Source of the DNA: Exiguobacterium sibiricum 7-3
GTDB taxonomy: Bacteria; Bacillota; Bacilli; Exiguobacteriales; Exiguobacteriaceae
Assembly (NCBI RefSeq): GCF_000620865.1
Contig: NZ_KK211190.1
Span: forward strand, 2,584,914 to 2,648,913
Direction of reading: 5' to 3'
DNA: 64,000 nucleotides
The notes beneath the pieces are model-generated. The model saw nothing but the letters and a program-made list of their open reading frames with translations, was not told where the DNA came from and searched no databases. Below are positions 34,931 to 43,612 of this stretch, one piece after another. The position numbers and the translations under genes were made by a program. Each line of letters starts with the position of its first letter. The stretch's first letter is position 1.

Positions 34931-34934
34931 TTGA

Positions 34935-35690
34935 TTAACGATCCAAATCATTTCCATGATCTTGTTTCGCTAAATCATCGGAATAGTCCGCTGAACGGTT
35001 CGGACGGTGGATTTCGTCTTTTTTCTCGTTATTCTGTTCCTCGTGACGCGCCTTTTGTTCTTCCCACTCCGGACGTTTAAAATCATCATCCCGGCGCATC
35101 GCAATATCGGGTTCACGGTTACCGTCCAGTTTGGCGTGATTGATTGCTTTCTCGTCTTGCGGCATCTTGTCAGTGCCAGCACGGTGCAAATCAATCTCCG
35201 CGTGTTCTTCTTTAGAGTCTTTATCCACATCGAGCGGGTTGCCCGATCCAAGTTGCGCATTTGAATTGGCATCATCTGATGTATGCGTCTCTTCATAGCT
35301 GCCGTAACGTACTTTGACGTCCGGATGTGTATTGTCTGTATTTAGATGGGGATCAAACTGGATGTCCTGAACTTCCAGTAACAGAACGAATCTGCCGCCT
35401 TCCACTTCCGTTTTATGGACTTCGACTTGATCCGCTGGTAAATCGAGCGAACCAAACAAATCATTCACTTCTTGATCGCGTCCTTGATTCCCACGAATCC
35501 GGTCGATCCATGAAGGTTTTGTCGTCGCAATTTCCGCATCCATTTGACTGCGGACAAGTTGAAGGTTCGATTTCTCTTTAACGATGATATAAAAATCTTC
35601 TTCGCGATGACCTTGCTGATGCAACTCATCCATTTTCGAAATCAGCTCTTCTTCTTTATAAAACGTTCCGATATACTGTTTTGTCTTCAT
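34935..35690 (-). CDS. YflT-domain general stress protein (GSP17M-like)
   Basis: 251 residues. Residues 1-~112 match the YflT/general stress protein 17M domain (KTKQYIGTFYKEEELISKMD start, ILLEVQDI-like end). The rest is highly charged, low-complexity and probably disordered (RPEWEEQKARHEEQNNEKKD region, repeated Asp-Arg-Asn). Cytosolic; in Bacillus the family is sigma-B induced, function unknown. No clear sigma-B promoter is seen here. Confidence 0.8.
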   Translation of the reverse strand: MKTKQYIGTFYKEEELISKMDELHQQGHREEDFYIIVKEKSNLQLVRSQMDAEIATTKPSWIDRIRGNQGRDQEVNDLFGSLDLPADQVEVHKTEVEGGRFVLLLEVQDIQFDPHLNTDNTHPDVKVRYGSYEETHTSDDANSNAQLGSGNPLDVDKDSKEEHAEIDLHRAGTDKMPQDEKAINHAKLDGNREPDIAMRRDDDFKRPEWEEQKARHEEQNNEKKDEIHRPNRSADYSDDLAKQDHGNDLDR

Positions 35691-35813
35691 ACCGATCCAT
35701 CCCCTTATGCACGATTTTTATGACGTACTTGTCTTATAAGGAGTATTTCCTTTTTTCGGATAAAGTATGCCAACAAGTCGGCTCCGACAGGAAAAGTAAT
35801 CTAAATGATATGT

Positions 35814-36131
35814 TTATTCTCCCGTCAGCTTTAAACCGATCGTCGCACTGAGAATTAAACCAATACAGACAATCCGCTTCCAGTCCTTTGCCTCGTTGTA
35901 AAAAATCATGCTGAGAATCGTACCGCCGGCTGCTCCAATTCCTGTCCAAACCGCATAGGCTGTTCCCATCGGTAGCCCATTCATCGCCAAGGTCAGGAAT
36001 AAAAAACTGAGACCAAAACCGGCGAACATTAACAGCAGATTTTTAGCGTTTTTTTGCTGGTTAAACGTATTGATCAAGACGACACCCAGCATTTCAAACA
36101 GTCCTGCCAGAATTAAATACAACCAACTCAT
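35814..36131 (-). CDS. ykkD: Guanidinium exporter subunit, SMR family (YkkD/GdnD)
   Basis: 105 residues, four membrane helices, Glu13 in LAGLFEMLGV as the proton/substrate site, and the MGTAYAVWTGIGAAGG block. Very like B. subtilis YkkD. It overlaps ykkC by 4 bases; the two paired SMR proteins form a guanidinium/H+ antiporter, and a guanidine-I riboswitch controls both. Confidence 0.92.
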   Translation of the reverse strand: MSWLYLILAGLFEMLGVVLINTFNQQKNAKNLLLMFAGFGLSFLFLTLAMNGLPMGTAYAVWTGIGAAGGTILSMIFYNEAKDWKRIVCIGLILSATIGLKLTGE

Positions 36132-36457
36132 TGTTTTTCACCCTCCCCACTGACTAACTTCAGACCGATCACACCGATCAGCAGCACTGCAATCAACATC
36201 AACTTGATGATCGACGCGGATTGACCAAACAACAGGATGTCGGTCAACACCGTACCGGCTGTCCCCAGTCCGACGAAAACGGCATAGACGGTCCCAACCG
36301 GCAGATGATTACTGACCTTGATCAAAACAGTGAAACTGACGATGATGCTGATAATCGTCGCTCCCCACTCGAGTGGCGTCGCGGCATGTTTTAAACCGAT
36401 GACCCAACCGACCTCAAAAAATGATGCCAAGATGATACTTAACCAATATTTTGTCAT
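36128..36457 (-). CDS. ykkC: Guanidinium exporter subunit, SMR family (YkkC/GdnC)
   Basis: 109 residues, four membrane helices; Glu15 in ASFFEVGWVIGLKHA, the VGTVYAVFVGLGTAGTVLTD block and the IGLKLVSGE end match B. subtilis YkkC. First gene after the guanidine-I riboswitch. Confidence 0.93.
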   Translation of the reverse strand: MTKYWLSIILASFFEVGWVIGLKHAATPLEWGATIISIIVSFTVLIKVSNHLPVGTVYAVFVGLGTAGTVLTDILLFGQSASIIKLMLIAVLLIGVIGLKLVSGEGEKQ

Positions 36458-36488
36458 GTCACTTCCTCCTCACAGATGCTGGTTCAAA

Positions 36489-36537
36489 CAAAAAAGCCCG
36501 GGAGTAAGCGTTAAAAACGCTTTACTCCCGGGCTTTT
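36489..36537 (-). terminator. Guanidine-riboswitch terminator of ykkCD
   Basis: Minus strand: AAGCCCGGGAGTAAAGCG pairs with CGCTTACTCCCGGGCTT and is followed by TTTT. One of the strongest stems in the window. Confidence 0.93.
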
Positions 36538-36544
36538 ATCCCTC

Positions 36545-36622
36545 CGTTGCATGAGGTTCCCCTCATGTTCCTCCCTTGGTCCAGCCGAACGGAACCCTAG
36601 AGGATTACTCTTCTTTTCATTC
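36545..36622 (-). promoter_or_regulatory. Guanidine-I (ykkC) riboswitch
   Basis: Minus strand carries the class signature CTCTAGGGTTCCG and GGCTGGACCAAGGGAGG, followed by a hairpin ATGAGG-GGAA-CCTCAT and the terminator. Guanidinium should prevent termination and switch on the exporter pair. Confidence 0.93.
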
Positions 36623-36631
36623 GATACCCCG

Positions 36632-36660
36632 ACTTTAGCACGCTTGATTTTACCTGTCAA
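36632..36660 (-). promoter_or_regulatory. Sigma-A promoter of ykkCD
   Basis: Minus strand: TTGACA at 36655-36660, 17-bp spacer, TAAAGT at 36632-36637. Confidence 0.78.
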
Positions 36661-36723
36661 ACAGGAAAATCGCCAAAAGTAGCTAATAGGTATAGAGAGT
36701 CAACCATAGAGGAGGAGTCCATC

Positions 36724-37281
36724 ATGCGCTATAAAATCAATGAGCAACTACGGATCCGTCGTTTCACTCCAGAAGATTTAGAAGCTGTCCATGCCTATGC
36801 CTCAAAACCCATCGTCAGTCAGTATCAATCGTGGGGACCCAACTCCGAAAGTGACAGTAAACAATTTATTCATGATGCACTTGAAAGCGAACTTGAAAAT
36901 CCGCGCCGCCGGTATGTCTTCGCTGTCACCTTCCCAGATGATCGTGTCATCGGAGCCGGTGAACTGGTCATTACCGATACGGAACACAAAACGGCGGAGA
37001 TCGGCTATATCCTGTCGCCGGATGAATGGGGAAACGGTTATGCGACATCCGTTGCCGCGTTTTTACTTGAATTCGGATTCGAGAAACTGGAGTTACACCG
37101 GATTACAGCAACGTGTGATCCGCGAAACGTCGCTTCCGAACGTGTCCTGCAGAAAGTCGGAATGACAAAAGAAGGACAACTTCGGGAAACGGTGTATCTC
37201 GAAGATCATTGGCGTGATTCCCTCATTTACGGCATGCTCGATTGGGAATGGCAAGTTGACCATGAAGATAATCCAAATTGA
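36724..37281 (+). CDS. GNAT acetyltransferase (RimJ/RimL-like)
   Basis: 185 residues. LRIRRFTPEDLEAVHAYASK start, EIGYILSPDEWGNGYATSVAAFLLEFGF (acetyl-CoA loop) and NVASERVLQKVGMTKEGQLRE are typical of the RimL/YdaF subgroup that acetylates protein N-termini or small amines. AGGAGGAG upstream of ATG. Single gene. Confidence 0.88.
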   Translation: MRYKINEQLRIRRFTPEDLEAVHAYASKPIVSQYQSWGPNSESDSKQFIHDALESELENPRRRYVFAVTFPDDRVIGAGELVITDTEHKTAEIGYILSPDEWGNGYATSVAAFLLEFGFEKLELHRITATCDPRNVASERVLQKVGMTKEGQLRETVYLEDHWRDSLIYGMLDWEWQVDHEDNPN

Positions 37282-37506
37282 ACTACTTCCATCTACGTTT
37301 CGCTTAGAGATGGGAGTATTCAGATAAACCAGACCGGTGCCTCTCACAAAGGAGGGACCGGTTTTTGCGTTTCCACGCTTCTTGTATCATTTGGGTGATG
37401 ATTGACTTTTTTTGATATCTTTTTACACCATTAAAAATGAACATGGTAAACTTAGTTTTAATTGGATCAAAAATTAATTTTCTATAGAAATGGAGTTTTA
37501 TATACG

Positions 37507-40059
37507 ATGCCTCTTTCAAAAAAATGGTTCACGACACTTGCCGCTTCCGTCATGCTGTTCAGTTCTTTCCCGATCAATACGCTTGCAGAGGGTAATGTTT
37601 CGCAAACAGTCGCCGATGAGCAAACGGAAGTTGCGACCGGCAAACAGTTTACCCAAACCGATACTCCGGTCTTCGAAACGACTGAAAGTACAGAAGCGGT
37701 CGCTACCCTGCCCGCAGCAACTGAAGTCGAGACGTTTGGAGTCGAAGGTCTCTTCACGCGGATTTTGCTGGATGGAGTCTATCGCTTTGTGAAGACAGAC
37801 CAATTGGCGGATACCCCTACCTATCCGAAAATCGACAGTCAGTATACGAATAAGGTTACAGTCCTTTATTCAACGGCGGATTCATCAACAGCGACAGCTC
37901 AGACATTCGCTCAAAATAAAAAGATTGATACATATGGTCAGGTCGGGCTCTTCACCCGCATCAAACAGGATACCGGCTATCTGTTCATCCTGACGGCGGA
38001 TTTGAGTCCAACTCCTGTTTATTCGGCGACAGGAGAACGGTTCGTCCAACAAAAAACATCTGTTTATCCAACCGCTGATGCAATCGGAACACCGCTTACC
38101 ACGTTGAAACAAAATGATTCCATCAAGACGTTCGGGACGTCAGGTGACTTCACCCGGATCGAGTTGAACGGCTCATATGCTTTCGTCTTAACGGCTCACC
38201 TTGGAACGAAACCAGTCGTCGCGTATGCAGCAACCGGCAAAAAGTATATTCAACAGCTTGCGACTGTCTACCCAACCGCTGCGACGACCGGGAAACCGCT
38301 TGGAACATTGTCACAAAATCAATTAGTCGATATCTACGGCGTATCCGGTGCCTATACACGCGTCCGGTTAAATGACGTCTACGGATTCGTCTTGACAACC
38401 CAGTTAGGAGATGTGGAGTTTTTTGCGCAAACAGCCCGGCTGTATGTCCAGTCCCCTACTCCGATCCGCCAAGCGCCAAACATGTCCAGTCCCGTCTTAA
38501 AAGAGCACCAGACGAATACCTTACTGACCGTATACGGAACGAGCGGCGCGTACAGCCGGATTTTATTCCGTGGACAATACGCGTACGTCTTGACGAGTAC
38601 GCTCGCTCCTTTAAAGGTCTATCCACAGACGGCCCGTTTATATGTGCAGACACCGACGGCGATCCGTTCAGCACCTGACACTTCAAGCTCCGTCTTAACA
38701 CAGCACCAGACGAACACCCTGCTGACGGTCTATGGAACGAGCGGTGCGTACAGCCGGATTTTGTTCCGCGGACAATATGCGTACGTCTTAACGAATACGC
38801 TCGCCACAACAAAAGTTTATGCAAAGACAGGCCTCCGGTATGCGAGTAAACCGACATCGATTTTTAAAGACACGACGGCAAAAACGATTGTCCGCACTAT
38901 GAAACGAGCAGAACAGATTGACATCTATGGAACAAGCGGCTCGTACACACGGGTCAAAACCGGATCGGTATATGGCTACGTCAAGACAACGGATCTCGTG
39001 ACGAAAAAGCCGGATTTGTATGATATCACCGGAATCCGTTATGTGCTCGATGATAAAGTGGTCGTTCATCCAAAGGCCAGTCTGACGGGAAAAATCGGTA
39101 CACTCAAAAAGAATACCCAGCTGTCGGTTTACGGCAAAAGCGGCTACTACACCCGGGTCAAGATCGGGACGACGTTTGGCTTTGTCGACTCGAGCAGACT
39201 CGGCTTAAACAAACCGGTCGCACCGTCTAAAGTCGGAACGGTCTTTTATGTTCATTTTGATCAGACCCCGCTGTTTTCAGCTGATGTCGCGTACAGCCGT
39301 CCTGCCGGCTACTTAAGCAAAGGAACAAAGTTGATTGGTCTGAAGGCGATTGACGATGATTTCTGGCACGTCCGCCTGCCGAACGGGACGACAGGTTATG
39401 TCATCAATCCCTACATCGGAACGACAAAACCGGATATGCGCTACACCCAACAAACAATTAACCGTCAAAAAATCTACACAGTCAAAACAACGACGTCTTA
39501 TTTTGCGACACCGGTCAGTCCGAAAAGTTCCGGGTTGATCGAGCAGGGAAAACGGGTCTATCCCCGGTACCGGGTCGGCAATTTTTATGTCATTCAGTCC
39601 GGCTGGTCCCCTGTCTATCTGCCGGTCAGTGCCGTCACCGTAAAAACGGATACACGGATTGCACAGAAAAACACATCGCGCGGTGAAAAGTTGATTCAAG
39701 CAGCGGCCAAACACTTAGGAACACCGTATACATGGGGTTCGCAAACAGCAGCCAACGGCGGGTTTGATTGTTCCGGACTGATTCATTACGCTACGAATGA
39801 AGCCGGGAAATACGGCGGGCGGACGAATGTCAGCGGCTACTGGTACGGTGCATTCTTTACGAATCGCCGGACGACGATCAGCAGTGGGAAACGGTCGGAT
39901 ATCGTCTTCTTCGAAAATACGTACACAGATGGACCATCACATATCGGTATCATGCTCGACAATGAATATTTCATTCATGCCGGCGGCTCACAGCTGCAAA
40001 TCAACTCGATTTATGAACCACGCTGGCGGGAACACTTCCTCGGCTTTAAATCGATGTAA
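37507..40059 (+). CDS. Secreted SH3-repeat NlpC/P60 endopeptidase
   Basis: 850 residues. Signal peptide 1-~28 (cleavage near NTLAEG). Eight SH3b-like repeats of about 60-65 residues span ~45-565, two more degenerate units follow to ~710, then an NlpC/P60 domain ~725-850. Catalytic Cys755 (GGFDCSGL), His812 (PSHIGIML) and His824 (FIHAGG) are present, so it should cleave peptidoglycan stem peptides (D-Glu/diamino-acid bond) while the repeats hold the wall. Repeats at ~307-370 and ~374-435 share long identical runs (HQTNTLLTVYGTSGAYSRIL). Start at 37507 gives the signal peptide; TTG 37462 would extend it by 15 residues. Confidence 0.9.
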   Translation: MPLSKKWFTTLAASVMLFSSFPINTLAEGNVSQTVADEQTEVATGKQFTQTDTPVFETTESTEAVATLPAATEVETFGVEGLFTRILLDGVYRFVKTDQLADTPTYPKIDSQYTNKVTVLYSTADSSTATAQTFAQNKKIDTYGQVGLFTRIKQDTGYLFILTADLSPTPVYSATGERFVQQKTSVYPTADAIGTPLTTLKQNDSIKTFGTSGDFTRIELNGSYAFVLTAHLGTKPVVAYAATGKKYIQQLATVYPTAATTGKPLGTLSQNQLVDIYGVSGAYTRVRLNDVYGFVLTTQLGDVEFFAQTARLYVQSPTPIRQAPNMSSPVLKEHQTNTLLTVYGTSGAYSRILFRGQYAYVLTSTLAPLKVYPQTARLYVQTPTAIRSAPDTSSSVLTQHQTNTLLTVYGTSGAYSRILFRGQYAYVLTNTLATTKVYAKTGLRYASKPTSIFKDTTAKTIVRTMKRAEQIDIYGTSGSYTRVKTGSVYGYVKTTDLVTKKPDLYDITGIRYVLDDKVVVHPKASLTGKIGTLKKNTQLSVYGKSGYYTRVKIGTTFGFVDSSRLGLNKPVAPSKVGTVFYVHFDQTPLFSADVAYSRPAGYLSKGTKLIGLKAIDDDFWHVRLPNGTTGYVINPYIGTTKPDMRYTQQTINRQKIYTVKTTTSYFATPVSPKSSGLIEQGKRVYPRYRVGNFYVIQSGWSPVYLPVSAVTVKTDTRIAQKNTSRGEKLIQAAAKHLGTPYTWGSQTAANGGFDCSGLIHYATNEAGKYGGRTNVSGYWYGAFFTNRRTTISSGKRSDIVFFENTYTDGPSHIGIMLDNEYFIHAGGSQLQINSIYEPRWREHFLGFKSM

Positions 40060-40065
40060 AAACGA

Positions 40066-40112
40066 AAAGAGGCGTATGGAATCCGAGAGGATCCCATACG
40101 CCCTTCTTTCCT
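40066..40112. terminator. Bidirectional terminator
   Basis: GAGGCGTATGG-ATCC pairs with GGAT-CCCATACGCC-TTC between converging genes; T-rich on plus and A-rich (T on minus) at the other side. Confidence 0.75.
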
Positions 40113-40116
40113 TGTT

Positions 40117-40410
40117 TCAGAATGTCATCTCGACGTATTTCGTCACTTGACGGTCCTCAAGGTATAATTCGATTTGTTCGCGATAGGCTTTATAGTGGTC
40201 CGATGCAATGTGGGCCTCAAGTGCTGCCTCATCTTGGTAGACTTCATAGAGCATGAACTGATGTTCATTTTCAATTGATTGATGTAATGTATAACGCAAG
40301 CAACCCGGCTCGTTTTGCGCTGCTTTGTAGACCGTACTTAGAATCGGAAAGACTTGATCTGCTAACCCTGCTTTGACTGTAAGAACGGCATTGACGATGA
40401 TTTCACCCAT
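40117..40410 (-). CDS. ABM-domain protein (YgiN-like quinol monooxygenase family)
   Basis: 97 residues, a dimeric ferredoxin-like fold: VLTVKAGLADQVFPILSTVYKAAQNEPGCLRYTLHQS and FMLYEVYQDEAALEAHIASDHYK are the ABM signature. Family includes YgiN and heme/antibiotic monooxygenases; no cofactor residues identify a substrate. GGAGG upstream. Single gene. Confidence 0.88.
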   Translation of the reverse strand: MGEIIVNAVLTVKAGLADQVFPILSTVYKAAQNEPGCLRYTLHQSIENEHQFMLYEVYQDEAALEAHIASDHYKAYREQIELYLEDRQVTKYVEMTF

Positions 40411-40487
40411 ATGTTGATTCCTCCTCTAATTGATTACCTCTATCTGTACCCGTTTTTACTCAAGACATACCGAAAAGGATGATTTCG

Positions 40488-41660
40488 ATGCAAGAAAATT
40501 TATTTACTGCTCTTGATCACTACGAATCCGAGATGATTCGTTTACGCCGTGACTTTCACCGCCATCCGGAACTATCGTTTCAAGAAGTCCGGACGCCTGC
40601 TAAAATCGCTGCTTTTTACGATGGACTCGGTATTCCTTACCGTACAAACGTCGGTGGCAACGGCATCGTCGCCACGCTGACCGGCACTCGTCCCGGAAAA
40701 ACAATCGCCGTTCGGGCCGATTTTGACGCGTTGCCGTTACAGGAAGAAACAGAATTGTCGTTTCGTTCAATCCATCCCGGTGTCATGCATGCTTGCGGAC
40801 ACGACGGGCATACCGCCATCGTTCTTGGACTCGCCGCTGCTTTTCAGGGCATTCAAGATGAATTAACAGGAACTGTCGTCTTTATCCATCAACACGGCGA
40901 AGAAGTCTTTCCAGGTGGTGCCATTCAAATGATCGAGGACGGCTGTCTCGACGGCGTTGATGCGATTTTCGGTACTCACCTCGAAAACGAGCTGCCAGTC
41001 GGCTCAATCGGTTATCACAGCGGTCATACGTTATGTGCCATCGATGAATTTGAAATCGTCGTTCATGGTCAAGGCGGTCATGCCCAAGCCCCGCACCGGA
41101 CGCAGGACGCGCTCGTCGCCGGTGCACAGCTTGTCTGTAATCTTCAGCACCTCGTCAGCCGACGTGTTGACCCGTTCGAACCGGCAATCGTTGCGATCGG
41201 TTCTTTCCATGCCGGAACAGCACCAAACATCGTGACCGGTGAAGCCCGGATTGTCGGAGAGATCCGGACGTTCAACGAACAACTCCGTCATCAGTTGCGT
41301 CAACAGGTGGATCTCGTCGCCCGGACGACCTGCGCCGGCATCGGCGCTGATTATTCGATTGATTTCACGACCGGTTATCCGTCGCTTTGGAATCATCCGG
41401 ATGAAACACAGCTCGTCCGGGAAGCGGCCAGCTTTTTACCCGAAGCACAGGTTCGTGAGATGAAACCGATGATGGCAGCGGATGATTTTGCCTATTACCT
41501 CGAGCAGATCCCGGGCAGTTACTTCTTCACCGGATCTGCGAAAACAGATGGCCGAACAATCTACCCACAACACCATCCGAAGTACGAAATCGATGAGCGG
41601 GCCTTACTGATTGGGGCGAAAACATTAGGAGCCACGGTTCTTCGCGCTCTACAAACATAA
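40488..41660 (+). CDS. M20D amidohydrolase (N-acyl-amino acid hydrolase)
   Basis: 390 residues. RRDFHRHPELSFQE start, metal ligands in HACGHDGHT, HQHGEE and GTHLEN, and a lid/dimerisation domain (IVVHGQGGHAQAPHR). Same family as hippurate/IAA-amino-acid hydrolases and B. subtilis YhaA/AmhX. Releases an acyl group from an N-acyl amino acid or dipeptide analog; exact substrate unknown. Ends only 4 bases before the S-box promoter of msrA. Confidence 0.9.
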   Translation: MQENLFTALDHYESEMIRLRRDFHRHPELSFQEVRTPAKIAAFYDGLGIPYRTNVGGNGIVATLTGTRPGKTIAVRADFDALPLQEETELSFRSIHPGVMHACGHDGHTAIVLGLAAAFQGIQDELTGTVVFIHQHGEEVFPGGAIQMIEDGCLDGVDAIFGTHLENELPVGSIGYHSGHTLCAIDEFEIVVHGQGGHAQAPHRTQDALVAGAQLVCNLQHLVSRRVDPFEPAIVAIGSFHAGTAPNIVTGEARIVGEIRTFNEQLRHQLRQQVDLVARTTCAGIGADYSIDFTTGYPSLWNHPDETQLVREAASFLPEAQVREMKPMMAADDFAYYLEQIPGSYFFTGSAKTDGRTIYPQHHPKYEIDERALLIGAKTLGATVLRALQT

Positions 41661-41663
41661 GGA

Positions 41664-41693
41664 TTGACTTTCCACTTTTATGAATGGTATTAT
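41664..41693 (+). promoter_or_regulatory. Sigma-A promoter of msrA leader
   Basis: TTGACT at 41664-41669, 18-bp spacer, TATTAT at 41688-41693; begins 4 bases after the amidohydrolase stop. Confidence 0.7.
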
Positions 41694-41732
41694 CATCCCA
41701 ATGATAACGAACTTACATCAACTTCATATAAC

Positions 41733-41832
41733 ACTTATCAAGAGTGGACCGAGAGATCTGGATCGATGACGTCCCAGCAACCTGCGCACAGCAAGGTGCT
41801 ACGACCAGCAAAGCGAAAGCTTTGGTTGATAA
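41733..41832 (+). promoter_or_regulatory. SAM-I (S-box) riboswitch of msrA
   Basis: P1 TTATCAA/TTGATAA, AGAGTGGACCGAGAGAT, CCCAGCAACC, AAGGTGCTACGACCAGC and a GAAA-capped P4 (AAAGC/GCTTT) match the S-box core. The P2 region departs from the usual GAGGGA...GGCCC form, so this is a divergent copy. Confidence 0.82.
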
Positions 41833-41839
41833 AAAGCGG

Positions 41840-41880
41840 CGACTCCTTTTGCAACCAAGCAAAGGAGTCGTTTTCGTTTT
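41840..41880 (+). terminator. SAM-riboswitch terminator of msrA
   Basis: CGACTCCTTT pairs with AAAGGAGTCG over a 12-base loop, then TTTTCGTTTT; lies between the aptamer and msrA. Confidence 0.88.
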
Positions 41881-41939
41881 CTCGCTGTCAGAAATGAGAG
41901 CACTACGGTTCAAGGAACCAAGGGAAAGGGAGAGATGAC

Positions 41940-42470
41940 ATGGAAAAAGCAACATTTGCAGGAGGATGTTTCTGGTGCATGGTGACACCATTTGAGGAAT
42001 TACCGGGGATTCACAGTATCGTATCCGGTTATACAGGAGGACACGTCGACAACCCGACATATGAGCAGGTCAAAACAGGAACGACCGGACATTCCGAAGT
42101 CGTCGAGATTACATTTGATCCGGCACTGTTTTCGTACGAACGGTTACTCGAACTGTACTGGCCGCAGACGGATCCGACCGATGCCGGCGGACAATTCCAG
42201 GACCGCGGTACACAGTATGCACCGGCGATTTTTTATCATACGGAAGAACAGCGACTTGCAGCGATTGCATCACGTGATGCATTAGCCGCGACAAACCGTT
42301 TCAAACAACCAATCGTCACACGGATCGAACCGGCACATGCCTTCTATCCGGCGGAAGAGTACCATCAAAACTTCCACAAAAAAAATCCGGCGCACTACAA
42401 AAAAGACCGGAAAGCTTCCGGTCGCGACGCCTTTATTGATGTCGCCTGGAAAGAAGAAGTATCCGTCTGA
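41940..42470 (+). CDS. msrA: Peptide-methionine (S)-S-oxide reductase
   Basis: 176 residues, MsrA-type. Catalytic Cys10 in GCFWC (resolving Cys13), [27 protein letters not shown] and [11 protein letters not shown] are the substrate-binding signature. Reduces Met-S-sulfoxide in proteins and free. Unlike most msrA genes it lies behind an S-box riboswitch and terminator, tying it to the SAM pool. No msrB fusion. Confidence 0.94.
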   Translation: MEKATFAGGCFWCMVTPFEELPGIHSIVSGYTGGHVDNPTYEQVKTGTTGHSEVVEITFDPALFSYERLLELYWPQTDPTDAGGQFQDRGTQYAPAIFYHTEEQRLAAIASRDALAATNRFKQPIVTRIEPAHAFYPAEEYHQNFHKKNPAHYKKDRKASGRDAFIDVAWKEEVSV

Positions 42471-42480
42471 TTCAGCTTCA

Positions 42481-42547
42481 AAAAGAGGTCACCCTTTCAC
42501 GCACTTTACTAGTAGAAGTGGCGTGAAAGAAATGATCTCTTTTTTTA
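42481..42547 (+). terminator. Long hairpin terminator of msrA
   Basis: AAAGAG-TCA-TTTCACGC-ACTT pairs with AAGT-GCGTGAAA-TGA-CTCTTT, ending in TTTTTTT. Confidence 0.85.
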
Positions 42548-42561
42548 ATACCTTTTTTTCT

Positions 42562-43041
42562 TCAGGAAATGGCTTTAATGTCTTTCTCTTCCTCCACATC
42601 CTCCACGACTTGATACCGTTTCAAGACAAAAATGCCACTCAGCATGACGACCAGGCCGATGATCTGACCGAACGACAAATCGACTTTCGGTAAACCGAAC
42701 CAGCCAAAGACGTCGACACAGAGCGCAAAACTGAGTTGCGAAATCAAGACGACGGAAATCGCAATTGACGGCCCCAGCAGTTGAATGCCGCGCATGACAC
42801 AAAACACGACGCCGACGCCGACGAACCCGCCAAACAAATAAAGCGGTTTGACCTCGGTAAGTGCCGAGATCTCCCCGCCCCGAAAGAAGACCAGTGCAAG
42901 CAACGAACCGAGCAATCCTACCAAAAAGACTAACGTCGTCGTCGCCCAGGCACCAAACGCATGACTCATCCGTGCATTCAAAACCGTTTGCAAACTGATC
43001 ATCATCCCTGCGACGATAGCACAAAACATACCTAATCCCAT
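42562..43041 (-). CDS. YdcZ family (DUF606) membrane protein, copy A
   Basis: 159 residues, five membrane segments of the small DMT-superfamily YdcZ type: GMMISLQTVLNARMSHAFGAWATTTLVFLVGLLGSL and VDVFGWFGLPK are shared signature segments. Function of the family is unproven (putative inner-membrane exporters). Forms a tandem pair with the related gene 26 bases upstream, suggesting a heterodimer as in SMR pairs. Confidence 0.85.
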   Translation of the reverse strand: MGLGMFCAIVAGMMISLQTVLNARMSHAFGAWATTTLVFLVGLLGSLLALVFFRGGEISALTEVKPLYLFGGFVGVGVVFCVMRGIQLLGPSIAISVVLISQLSFALCVDVFGWFGLPKVDLSFGQIIGLVVMLSGIFVLKRYQVVEDVEEEKDIKAIS

Positions 43042-43066
43042 TCTATTTCCTCCTCACAAGTTCGAC

Positions 43067-43495
43067 TCAGGCAAACGAAAAGATCAAGACGCCCGTCAAC
43101 ATCAAACCGATACCGATCCACTGTCCTTTATTACTGCTCTTTTTAATGACTCCAAACCAGCCGTTCAAATCAATCACAAAAGCGCACAAAATCTGTGCGA
43201 CGAGCAACAGCGACATCGCCCATGTCATCCCGAGCAATTGAATCGACGTCAGTTCCGTGACGACGACTAAGACGCCGAGTAATCCGCCGCTTGCATACAC
43301 AAGTGGCAACGTGCGAAACCCGCCGATTTTCCGGTCCCGAACAAATCCGTAGATCAACAAACAGCCGATTAAACCGACGAAATGGACAATGGTCACGGAT
43401 AACCACGGACCTACCGCGTCACCGAGACGGGCATTAAAGATGCCTTGCAGCGCGATGAACAGTCCGCTAAATAAAGCAAAAATGATTCCTTGCAT
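43067..43495 (-). CDS. YdcZ family (DUF606) membrane protein, copy B
   Basis: 142 residues, same fold and segment order as copy A (LFSGLFIALQGIFNARLGDAVGPWLSVTIVHFVGLIG, IDLNGWFGV). Start at 43495 (MQGIIFAL) with AAAGGAGG 7 bases upstream; the ATG at 43501 would leave the Shine-Dalgarno touching the start codon. First gene of the pair. Confidence 0.85.
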   Translation of the reverse strand: MQGIIFALFSGLFIALQGIFNARLGDAVGPWLSVTIVHFVGLIGCLLIYGFVRDRKIGGFRTLPLVYASGGLLGVLVVVTELTSIQLLGMTWAMSLLLVAQILCAFVIDLNGWFGVIKKSSNKGQWIGIGLMLTGVLIFSFA

Positions 43496-43567
43496 CTTCA
43501 TCCTCCTTTTTCTCTAGTTATGAGTAGACCCTATTCTGCCATCTTTTTAAAGGACAAATGTCCTGAA

Positions 43568-43594
43568 ATCAAAAAAAGCCGACCTCATCGGTCA
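43568..43594 (-). terminator. Terminator of the NPD-family gene
   Basis: Minus strand: AGC-GACC pairs with GGTC-GCT, then TTTTTTT, 20 bases past the stop at 43613. Confidence 0.8.
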
Positions 43595-43612
43595 GCTACG
43601 CTTGCATTCAAG

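Noticed and set aside
38400-38820. Tandem DNA similarity as a CRISPR or mobile repeat
   Set aside because: It is in-frame SH3 coding sequence; no spacers and no flanking IS.
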